NCBI GenBank assembly: GCA_009838525.1
Contig: VXRJ01000014.1
Location: forward strand, 62,001-126,000
From: Acidobacteriota bacterium
GTDB taxonomy: Bacteria; Acidobacteriota; Vicinamibacteria; Vicinamibacterales; UBA8438
Direction of reading: 5' to 3'
DNA length: 64,000 nucleotides
Shown: in pieces, positions 53,916 through 60,762 of the stretch
Numbering within the stretch: the stretch's first letter is position 1
How the letters are laid out: the number at the start of each line of letters is the position of its first letter
Notes under the pieces: model-generated
The model's database searches: none
What the model was told of the DNA's origin: nothing
Seen by the model: the letters and a program-made list of their open reading frames with translations, nothing else
Made by a program: the position numbers and the translations under genes

Positions 53916-54015
53916 TCTTTCACCTCTTTCTATTACTTTCTATTTATAGCCGGCGGCGAGATTCTCGTCAACCAGTCTTGGGCGGACCGAGACGACCGGC
54001 GCCATGAATCGAGAT

Positions 54016-54033
54016 GCCGGCCTGGAGGCCGGC
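54016..54033. repeat. Palindromic repeat copy 3
   Basis: GCCGGCCTGGAGGCCGGC, preceded by AT and followed by GCACC. It lies 8 bp past the stop of the RmlD-like gene, where its hairpin could end the transcript. Confidence 0.9.
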
Positions 54034-54041
54034 GCACCAAC

Positions 54042-54887
54042 CTAGAGGCGAGACCGTGCGTAGCGCGCGACGGCATCCTGCCAGGTCGGCATGGCGATGC
54101 CGGTCGCGGCGAGCTTCTCCGAGTCGAGCGCGCAGTACTTGGGGCGGGGCGCCTTGAGCGCCATCTCTTCCAGCGTGGTGGGCCGGATGTCGGGCACTGT
54201 GACGTTGAGCTGCCGCGCGAGTTCCCCGGCGACCTCCATCCACGTGGCGTGGCCGGTCGAGGCGCAGTGGTAGAGGCCGGGCGCCGGCATTCTTCCGAGC
54301 AGGGCGATGGTGGCGGCGGCGACATCCTCGACGTAGCTGGGCGAGACGACGCGGTCGGTGAAGGCGTGGACCTCGCGGCCGGCAAGGAACGCGTCGGCCA
54401 TCCGGTCGATGGTGCCGCCGTGGGCGCCGCCGAAGAGACTCTCGACGCGGAGCACGTAGCTGTTCGGACCCTCCGCGAACCACTCGCCGAGCAGCTTGGA
54501 CGCGGCATAGACGGCCGCCGGGTTGGGGTCGTCGGTCTCGACGTAGGGCTCGCCCTTCGTGCCGTCGAAGACGAAGTCGGTGCTGTAGTGGACGAGGTTC
54601 GCACCCACCTCGACCGCGGCCTTCTTGATCGCCCGGACGCCGAACGCGTTCACCGCCAACGCCGTCTCCGCATTGTCCTCGGCGCCGTCGACATCGGTGT
54701 AGGCGGCGGCGTTGAGGATGGCGTCGGGCCGGAGCCTCCCGATGGTCTCGCGCACGGCGGCCTCGTCGGCGACGTCGAGCGCGGCGCGCGGCAGCGCGAC
54801 GACCGCCTTTTCGCCGTAGGCGGCGGCGGCGATCCGCACGAGGGCCGGACCCAGCCGGCCCGCCGCTCCGGTAACGACCACCTTCAT
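54042..54887 (-). CDS. RmlD-like SDR (dTDP-4-dehydrorhamnose reductase family)
   Basis: This 281-residue protein has KVVVTGAAGRLGPALVRIA (Rossmann loop), LNAAAYTDVDGAEDNAETALAVN, HYSTDFVFDGTKG and the Y-x3-K in VYAASKLLGEW, typical of RmlD. It reduces a 4-keto-6-deoxy nucleotide sugar. Because no RmlA/B/C is in the window while Gmd is at 48.8 kb, it could equally reduce GDP-4-keto-6-deoxymannose (RMD role). Its start overlaps the smpB stop by 4 bp. Confidence 0.85.
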   Translation of the reverse strand: MKVVVTGAAGRLGPALVRIAAAAYGEKAVVALPRAALDVADEAAVRETIGRLRPDAILNAAAYTDVDGAEDNAETALAVNAFGVRAIKKAAVEVGANLVHYSTDFVFDGTKGEPYVETDDPNPAAVYAASKLLGEWFAEGPNSYVLRVESLFGGAHGGTIDRMADAFLAGREVHAFTDRVVSPSYVEDVAAATIALLGRMPAPGLYHCASTGHATWMEVAGELARQLNVTVPDIRPTTLEEMALKAPRPKYCALDSEKLAATGIAMPTWQDAVARYARSRL

Positions 54888-55366
54888 CGCGAACGCTCCT
54901 TGAGGGCCGCCCGCGTCTCGCGATCGATCTGGCGGCGGCGGATGGTTTCGCGCTTGTCGTGCGCCTTCTTGCCCTTGGCGACGCCGAGCGCCACCTTCAC
55001 CAGGCCGCGCTTGAAGTACATGCGGACCGGAACCAGCGTGAAGCCGCGCTCCACCGCCTTGCCGGTCAGCTTGTGGATCTCCCGCTTGGTCAGCAGCAGC
55101 TTGCGGCGGCGCAACGGCTCGTGCTCGCTGTAGCCGCGATGGCTGTAGGGACTGACGTGCAGGCCGTGCAGGAAGATCTCCCCCGCCTCGATCCGTCCGT
55201 AGCTGTCGCGCAGGTTGACGCGCCCCTCGCGGATCGCCTTCACCTCGGTGCCGAGCAGGACGATGCCCGCCTCGTAGACATCCGAAATATGGTAATCGTG
55301 TCGCGCCTTGCGGTTGTCGGCGATAAGCCGTTCGCCCGCGGCGGGCGCCACCGTTGCAGTCGCCAT
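54884..55366 (-). CDS. smpB: SsrA-binding protein SmpB
   Basis: This 160-residue protein contains NRKARHDYHISDVYEAGIVLLGTEVKAIREGRVNLRDSY, the SmpB core, and LLLTKREIHKLTGK. The basic C-terminal tail (KGKKAHDKRETIRRRQIDRET) inserts into the ribosome mRNA channel. It works with tmRNA in trans-translation; no ssrA gene is visible in the window. Confidence 0.97.
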   Translation of the reverse strand: MATATVAPAAGERLIADNRKARHDYHISDVYEAGIVLLGTEVKAIREGRVNLRDSYGRIEAGEIFLHGLHVSPYSHRGYSEHEPLRRRKLLLTKREIHKLTGKAVERGFTLVPVRMYFKRGLVKVALGVAKGKKAHDKRETIRRRQIDRETRAALKERSR

Positions 55367-55387
55367 CGGTCGATCTCTCTGTTCAGC

Positions 55388-56371
55388 TTACGCCGACGCA
55401 GGGGCGCCTGCGGAGGTGTTGACGAGATTGACGGCAAGCCGCACGGCGGCGAGCAGGCCCGACGGGTCGGCCATTCCCTTCCCGGCGATGTCGAAGCCGG
55501 TGCCGTGGTCGACCGAGGTGCGGACGATCGGGAGGCCGAGGGTGACGTTCACCGCTTCGCCGAACGCGATCAGCTTGATCGGGATGAGTCCCTGATCGTG
55601 GTAGCAGGCGATCACGGCGTCGAACTCACCGTCGACGGCGCGGCGAAAGACCGCGTCGCCGGGGATCGGGCCGGTGACGTCGATGCCGGAGGCGCGGCAG
55701 CGTTCGACGGCCGGAGCAAGCGTCCGCTGCTCCTCGTCGCCGATCAGGCCGCCCTCGCCCGCGTGCGGGTTGAGTCCGGCGAGGGCGAGGCGCGGGCGCG
55801 CGACGCCGAATCGCGGAAGCTCCGCGTGGGCCAGGCGGATCGTCGTATCGATGCGCTCCGGGGTGAGAAGCGCGGGAACCTCGGCGAGCGGCACGTGCAC
55901 GGTGGCGAGCACGACGTTCAGCCGGTCGGCGTGAAACATCATGCGGACGTCGCGGGCGTCGGTGAGATGGGCGAGCAGGTCGGTGTGGCCGCGCCATCTC
56001 AGGCCGGCCGCGGCCCAGGCCGCCTTGTTGATGGGGGCGGTGCCGATGGCGTCGACCCGGCCCGCCCGCGCGTCGCGCACGGCGGCCACGACCGAGTCGT
56101 AGGCGGTGCGGCCCGCTTCGGCAGACACGGCGCCGGGGCTGAACCGCCGGCGGGCCTCCGCGGCGTCCGGGCCGTACAGCACGGGAGTGCAGAGGGCGCG
56201 GATCGCCGGATCGGCCTCCACCAGGCTCGCGATTTCCGGTCCGATGCCGGCGGGGTCGCCGGTCGTGATGGCGACGCGGGGTGACGGCCCCGAGGCCGGC
56301 GGAGCATCCGGAGATGCCGGCCTGGAGGCCGGCGCACCAACTGGGACGCGAGCCGGCGCACCGTCAGCCAC
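55388..56371 (-). CDS. pdxA: 4-hydroxythreonine-4-phosphate dehydrogenase PdxA
   Basis: The core shows VAITTGDPAGIGPEIASL, IGTAPINKAAW, HTDLLAHLT, GLNPHAGEGGLIGDEE and ACYHDQGLIPIKL, HGTGFDIAGKG, with the metal histidines. The start is uncertain: GTG 56371 (327 residues) or ATG 56434. Either way the first ~30 residues come from a palindromic repeat and flanks (VGAPASRPASPDAPPAS), unlike normal PdxA, which begins directly at the core. It makes a precursor of pyridoxal phosphate. It overlaps the end of the PSP1 gene. Confidence 0.92.
   Translation of the reverse strand: MADGAPARVPVGAPASRPASPDAPPASGPSPRVAITTGDPAGIGPEIASLVEADPAIRALCTPVLYGPDAAEARRRFSPGAVSAEAGRTAYDSVVAAVRDARAGRVDAIGTAPINKAAWAAAGLRWRGHTDLLAHLTDARDVRMMFHADRLNVVLATVHVPLAEVPALLTPERIDTTIRLAHAELPRFGVARPRLALAGLNPHAGEGGLIGDEEQRTLAPAVERCRASGIDVTGPIPGDAVFRRAVDGEFDAVIACYHDQGLIPIKLIAFGEAVNVTLGLPIVRTSVDHGTGFDIAGKGMADPSGLLAAVRLAVNLVNTSAGAPASA
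56316..56333. repeat. Palindromic repeat copy 4, inside pdxA
   Basis: GCCGGCCTGGAGGCCGGC within the 5' coding part of pdxA (reverse strand), encoding Ala-Pro-Ala-Ser-Arg-Pro-Ala in that frame. The flanks (GAGAT before, GCACCAAC after) match copy 3. Confidence 0.9.
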
Positions 56372-57236
56372 TGCCGCAACCGCCACTGCAATTGCCGCAT
56401 CCGCCGCCGGACGACCCGCATCCGCCACCGCCACCGCAACCGCCCGCGGCCCGCGAACAGGAGCTCTCGTGGGCGCAACCGGCGTACTGCTCGCCGGCCG
56501 CGTTCGGCAGCTCGTAGCGGAGGCAGCACTTGAGGCGGCCGCAGACGCCCGAGAGGCGAGACGGATTGAGGTTGAGGCTCTGCTGCTTCGCCATCTTGAT
56601 CGAGATGGGCTCGAAGCGGGGCAGCCACGTGGTGCAGCAGAGCGGCCGGCCGCAGACTCCGTAGCCGCCCAACAGCTTCGCCTCGTCGCGCACGCCGATC
56701 TGGCGCATCTCGATTCGGCAATGGAACTCGGTGGCGAGGGCGCGGATCAGGTCGCGGAAGTCGACGCGGCTGTCGGAGGTGAAATAGAACGTCAGGTGCG
56801 GCTCGTCCACCTGCAGCTCGGTCCGGACCAGCTTCATCGGCAGGCGGTGCTCCCGGATCTTGAGGGCACAGAACTGGTGCGCGGTGCGCTCCCGGTGCTG
56901 ATGCCGGAAGCGGGCCGTGATGTCGCTCTCGGTGGCGCGGCGGATCACCCGGTCGCCGCCCCCGGCGGCGGCGCGGGGGGCGGCGGCGGAGCCGGGGGGC
57001 GCCGAAAGTTGCGGCAACTGCGGGATGGTGCGCACCCCGGGGGCATAGGCTACCGGGGCGGCGTGCGTACCCACCACGTCGTCGCCGGCCTGGAGCGGCG
57101 GCTCGAAAGCCACGCCTTCGAGCAGGAAGCGATGCACGCGGCCCACCGGCTCGAACTTGACGCTGACGAACGGCGGCGTCGCGCGCGGCGGCGTGTCGCG
57201 CGGCGTCTGGTCAGCCTGCGGTGTCTCGTCGGCCAT
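56364..57236 (-). CDS. PSP1 domain protein (RicT/YaaT-like) with Cys/Gly-rich tail
   Basis: This 290-residue protein has a PSP1 core: ELQVDEPHLTFYFTSDSRVDFRDLI, RIEMRQIGVRDEAKLLGGYGVCGRPLCC and MAKQQSLNLNPSRLSGVCGRLKCCLRYE, with the family's cysteines. RicT in Bacillus acts with RicA/RicF in an FeS-containing RNA-processing complex. The last ~40 residues (SSCSRAAGGCGGGGGCGSS...) add eight or so Cys and many Gly, beyond the usual end. It is placed after holB, a common bacterial order. Confidence 0.88.
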   Translation of the reverse strand: MADETPQADQTPRDTPPRATPPFVSVKFEPVGRVHRFLLEGVAFEPPLQAGDDVVGTHAAPVAYAPGVRTIPQLPQLSAPPGSAAAPRAAAGGGDRVIRRATESDITARFRHQHRERTAHQFCALKIREHRLPMKLVRTELQVDEPHLTFYFTSDSRVDFRDLIRALATEFHCRIEMRQIGVRDEAKLLGGYGVCGRPLCCTTWLPRFEPISIKMAKQQSLNLNPSRLSGVCGRLKCCLRYELPNAAGEQYAGCAHESSCSRAAGGCGGGGGCGSSGGGCGNCSGGCGSG

Positions 57237-57252
57237 CCCTGCCCTCAGTCTG

Positions 57253-58281
57253 TCACAAGCGGCACGCCACCCAATCGGCCACGGTCTTCGGGCTGACGTT
57301 GCGGTCCAGGGCGTCTATCGCTTCGTTCACGGCTCGGAAGGCGCGCAGGCCGCGCTTGCCGCCGTAGGTCGTCGACAAGGTGGCGACGCGGTCGCCGAGA
57401 TCGGCGTTGGCGAGCGGCGCGTCGGCCTCGGCCGCCGCGACCTCCGCGTCACGCAGGAGCGTGGCAAGCAGGCGGAGGCGGCGGCGCACTTCGGCGCGGT
57501 CGGCGGTCGGAGCCCGTCTGGATCCCGATCCGGCCGTGAACGCCTTGGCGCCCTCCAGCCGTCCGGGGACGTCACGGGCCGAGGCGACGGACTCCAACAG
57601 GCGGATCGCCAGGTCGCGCGACGCGGCCAGCTCGCCCGACGCCGAGCGGAGGGCGCGCCCGACGCTCCCGCCGGCCGACGCGGCCGACGCGCGGGCCAGG
57701 CGCGACTCGATTCCGTGCCGCGACGTCAGGAGATCGACAATCACGGGCACGGTCAGCAACCCGAAGCGCAACTGCGGGCAGCGCGACCGGACCGTATCGA
57801 GGAGCAGGCCGGGACGCTCGGCGACCAGGATGAACTGCGACGACTCGGGGGGCTCCTCCAGGGTCTTGAGCAGCGCGTTCTGGGCCTGCGGCGCCATCGC
57901 GTCCGCGTCGTCGATCACGACGATCCGGCGGCGCGCCTCGAAGGGCCGATAGACCGCCTGCCCCACCACCTCGCGGATCTGATCGACGGTGATGGCGCCC
58001 GACGCGCTGTCGGGCGGTTCCACGACGACCACGTCGGGAAAGATGCCGCGGCCGATCCGGCGGCAGACCGCACAGACGCCGCAGGCGTCGACGGCGAAGT
58101 CGCCGTCCCCGGTGCGGGGCTCGAGGCAGTTCACCGCCTCGGCGATGGCCACGGCGGCTAGGCGCTTCCCGACCCCTTCGGGGCCGCTCAGCAGGACGCT
58201 GGGCGGGAACGTGTCGCGGGCGACGGCACGCGCAATGCGGGTGGTAACCCCCCGATGACCAGCGATGTCGCGGAAGGGCAC
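57253..58281 (-). CDS. holB: DNA polymerase III delta' subunit (HolB)
   Basis: GTG start; 342 residues. Walker A-like GPEGVGKR (residues 33-40), zinc cysteines C52, C67, C70 and C73 (C-x14-C-x2-C-x2-C), RRIVVIDDADAMAPQAQNALLKTLEEPP and the SRC motif VRSRCPQLRF. It is part of the clamp-loader at replication forks. The C-terminal third is Ala/Arg-rich and divergent. It lies 16 bp upstream of the PSP1 gene. Confidence 0.93.
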   Translation of the reverse strand: MPFRDIAGHRGVTTRIARAVARDTFPPSVLLSGPEGVGKRLAAVAIAEAVNCLEPRTGDGDFAVDACGVCAVCRRIGRGIFPDVVVVEPPDSASGAITVDQIREVVGQAVYRPFEARRRIVVIDDADAMAPQAQNALLKTLEEPPESSQFILVAERPGLLLDTVRSRCPQLRFGLLTVPVIVDLLTSRHGIESRLARASAASAGGSVGRALRSASGELAASRDLAIRLLESVASARDVPGRLEGAKAFTAGSGSRRAPTADRAEVRRRLRLLATLLRDAEVAAAEADAPLANADLGDRVATLSTTYGGKRGLRAFRAVNEAIDALDRNVSPKTVADWVACRL

Positions 58282-58300
58282 GGTTTCCGCAATCTATCAT

Positions 58301-58386
58301 GCCGGCCTGGAGGCCGGCGCACCGGGTTGCTTATGCCGGCCTGGAGGCCGGCGCACCAGGTTGCTTATGCCGGCCTGGAGGCCGGC
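58301..58386. repeat. Three tandem palindromic repeat copies, 34-bp period
   Basis: Copies of GCCGGCCTGGAGGCCGGC at 58301-58318, 58335-58352 and 58369-58386, separated by GCACC(G/A)GGTTGCTTAT. A partial CGGCCGGCGCACCGG follows. The array fills the gap between gmhB (ends 58409) and holB (starts 58281). It could form strong hairpins in the shared transcript. Period and unit do not fit a CRISPR array. Confidence 0.92.
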
Positions 58387-58408
58387 GCACCGGCCGGCGC
58401 ACCGGTTC

Positions 58409-58975
58409 TCATGCTGGGTGGCGAAGGAGCCAGCTCGTGGCGTCCATCAGCGTGTCGACGACGGCGTCCGCCTCGAGGTCGGGTCGCGGCATCTGCTCCT
58501 GGGTGCGGCCGTAGCCGGTGCGGACGAGGATGGCGCGCGCGCCGACATTGCGGGCCAGCCGAACCTCTCCCCACTTGTCGCCGATGACCACGGAGCGCGC
58601 GACGTCGAGATCCAGGTCGCGCGCCGCCTGCTCGATCATTCCCGGCTTCGGCTTGCGGCAATGACACACGCACCGGTAGGCCTCGACCGGCGCGTTCGGG
58701 TCGTGCGGGCAGTAGTAGTGGCCGTCGAGCTGCTCGCCGATCGCGCGCAGCCGGCTGTCGATCAGCTCGCGCACGGTTTCGACGATCGCCTCGTCCTGCA
58801 TGCCGCGCGCGATGCCGACCTGGTTGGTCACGATGACGACCGCGTAGCCGGCGCGCCGCATCAGGCGGATGGCGTCGAGCGCCCAGGGGTACAGCTCGAA
58901 GCGGTCGACCCGTTCCAGGTAACCGACATCTTCGTTCAACGTGCCGTCCCGATCGAGAAAAACCGCCGGTTTCAT
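58409..58975 (-). CDS. gmhB: D-glycero-D-manno-heptose 1,7-bisphosphate 7-phosphatase (GmhB)
   Basis: From ATG 58975 the protein is 188 residues. HAD motif AVFLDRDGTLNED (D8, D10), VVIVTNQVGIARG, the zinc site C89-P-H91 with VCHCRKPKPGM (C104, C106) and VIGDKWGEV (D133) match GmhB. It removes the 7-phosphate in ADP-heptose synthesis for LPS. It fits the GT9 fragment at the left end of the window. Confidence 0.93.
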   Translation of the reverse strand: MKPAVFLDRDGTLNEDVGYLERVDRFELYPWALDAIRLMRRAGYAVVIVTNQVGIARGMQDEAIVETVRELIDSRLRAIGEQLDGHYYCPHDPNAPVEAYRCVCHCRKPKPGMIEQAARDLDLDVARSVVIGDKWGEVRLARNVGARAILVRTGYGRTQEQMPRPDLEADAVVDTLMDATSWLLRHPA

Positions 58976-59011
58976 TCGTGACCTCCGTTGCCGGCCCGCC
59001 GGATTGCCCAT

Positions 59012-59029
59012 GCCGGCCTGGAGGCCGGC
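59012..59029. repeat. Palindromic repeat copy 8
   Basis: GCCGGCCTGGAGGCCGGC in the gap between divergent gmhB and the 59087 gene, followed by GCACCGG as in the tandem array. A degraded relative, GCCGGCCGAGGGCCGGC, lies at 60710-60726 at the end of the methyltransferase gene. Confidence 0.9.
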
Positions 59030-59086
59030 GCACCGGCGGGGCGCCCGTGTTACCTTGGGATTTCCGTTCTGCTACACTCGTTCCAC

Positions 59087-59299
59087 ATGAAGAAAACGCT
59101 GCCGTTTGCGTCGCTCGTCGGCCTGCTGCTGCTCGTGTTCGAGCGGCCCGCCGCCGCCTATCTCGACCCGGGCAGCGGGAGCATGCTGCTCCAGGTGCTG
59201 CTGGGTGGTTTCGCCGCGGTCGGCGTGGCGATCAAATTGTACTGGCACCGGTTCAGCGCCCTCTTCAGCCGCAGGCAGCAGGATCCCGACAAGCGGTAG
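59087..59299 (+). CDS. Small YLDPGSGS-type membrane protein
   Basis: This 70-residue protein has a signal or first helix (KKTLPFASLVGLLLLVF), then AAAYLDPGSGSMLLQVLLGGFAAVGVAIKLYW, a second helix, and a basic tail. The Y-L-D-P-G-S-G-S box recurs in small proteins encoded next to methyltransferases and sulfatase-fold membrane enzymes, as here. The role is unknown. Confidence 0.75.
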   Translation: MKKTLPFASLVGLLLLVFERPAAAYLDPGSGSMLLQVLLGGFAAVGVAIKLYWHRFSALFSRRQQDPDKR

Positions 59300-59304
59300 C
59301 CGCC

Positions 59305-60738
59305 GTGGACCCGGCTGCCCCTCCACTGGTTGAACCGGGCTCCTTCCGCGACCCCGACACGCGCGTCTTCCATCAGGACGGCGCGATACTGCGCGGCCTG
59401 AGCGAGCGTGCGCTGGCCGACTGGACGCAGTTGGCCGCCACGGATTTCTTTGCCCGCTTCTCGGAGGCGGGCCACCTGATTCCGACCCGTCTGCTGGACA
59501 CCTCCGGGGAGACGCTCCCGGCGCCGCCGGCGGCTGACGCGTGGGCCGCCATCCTGGAGCACGAGCGCGTGCCGGTGATCTCGTACCCCTACGAGTGGTC
59601 GTTCGGCATGCTGCGCGACGCCGCGCTGCTGCAGCTCGACCTGACCCTCGCCGCCCTCGACGAGCAGATGACGCTGAAGGACGCCACGCCGTTCAACGTG
59701 CAGTGGGTGGGCGCCCGCCCCACGTTCATCGACGTTGGATCGTTCACCGCGTATGCGCCGGGCGATCCGTGGGCCGGCTACCGGCAGTTCTGCGAGACGT
59801 TCCTCTATCCATTGTTCCTCCAGGCCTACCGCAACGTGCCGTTCCATCCCTGGCTGCGGGGCCGCCTGGAAGGGATCACGGCCGAGGAATGCCGCGCGTG
59901 CTTCTCGCTGCGCGACTGGCTGCGGCCCGGGGTGCTGGCGCATGTCGTCCTTCAGGCGAAGGCGCAGGCACGCTACGAACGGACCGACGACGACGTCCGG
60001 GGCGAGCTGCGCGACGCCGGTTTCGGCGCCGCGCTGATCCGGAACAACGTCGCGCGGCTGCGTCGCACGGTGGAACGCCTGGCGTGGGCGCCGTCCGGAT
60101 CCACCTGGTCCGGCTACCAGGACGAGCTCAGCTACGACGACGCGGAGGTCGAACGGAAACAGGCATTCGTCGGACGCGTCGCGGCGGCGCGGCGGCGGGC
60201 GCTCGCGTGGGACATCGGCTGCAACACGGGCGTTTATTCGCGCATCGCGGCGGAGCACGCCGACTACGTGCTCGCCCTCGACGCCGACCACCTGGTGATC
60301 GACCGGCTGTACGCCGCACTGAAGGAGGACGACGGCCACCGGAACATCCTTCCGCTCATAGCGGACGTGGCCGATCCGTCGCCCGGCCTCGGATGGCGCG
60401 GCACGGAGCGCCGGCCGCTGGCGGACCGCGCGCGGCCGGACCTCATCCTCTGCCTCGCGTTGATGCACCACGTGGTCATCGGCAGGAACGTGCCGCTCGA
60501 CGACTTCGTCGCGTGGCTCGCAGACTTCGGCGCGGAAGTCGTCCTGGAGTTCGTCCACCGCGACGATCCCATGGTGGAACGGCTGCTGCGCAACCGGGGC
60601 GACCAGACCGTCGTCTATTCGGCCGAGGCGGTTAGCGCAGCCCTCGCGCGCCGCTTCGATGTCGCGACCAACGAGACGGTCGCGGCCGGACGGCGGACGC
60701 TCTATCACTGCCGGCCGAGGGCCGGCGCCGGCGCGTGA
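59305..60738 (+). CDS. Class I SAM-dependent methyltransferase
   Basis: GTG 59305, 5 bp after the previous stop; 477 residues. The N-terminal ~280 residues are specific (VISYPYEWSFGMLRDAALLQLDL, TPFNVQWVGARPTFIDVGSF). The SAM domain starts at RALAWDIGCNTGVYSRIAAEHADYVLALDAD (motif I), with LILCLALMHHVVIGRNVPLDDF later. I recall this type beside EPS export genes. The substrate is unknown. The last codons derive from a degraded copy of the palindromic repeat. Confidence 0.85.
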   Translation: MDPAAPPLVEPGSFRDPDTRVFHQDGAILRGLSERALADWTQLAATDFFARFSEAGHLIPTRLLDTSGETLPAPPAADAWAAILEHERVPVISYPYEWSFGMLRDAALLQLDLTLAALDEQMTLKDATPFNVQWVGARPTFIDVGSFTAYAPGDPWAGYRQFCETFLYPLFLQAYRNVPFHPWLRGRLEGITAEECRACFSLRDWLRPGVLAHVVLQAKAQARYERTDDDVRGELRDAGFGAALIRNNVARLRRTVERLAWAPSGSTWSGYQDELSYDDAEVERKQAFVGRVAAARRRALAWDIGCNTGVYSRIAAEHADYVLALDADHLVIDRLYAALKEDDGHRNILPLIADVADPSPGLGWRGTERRPLADRARPDLILCLALMHHVVIGRNVPLDDFVAWLADFGAEVVLEFVHRDDPMVERLLRNRGDQTVVYSAEAVSAALARRFDVATNETVAAGRRTLYHCRPRAGAGA

Positions 60739-60762
60739 CGGCCGTGCCCGCGCCAGAGGTGG

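Noticed and set aside
58301-58386. CRISPR array
   Set aside because: Three palindromic units with nearly identical 16-bp linkers, no variable spacers and no cas genes.
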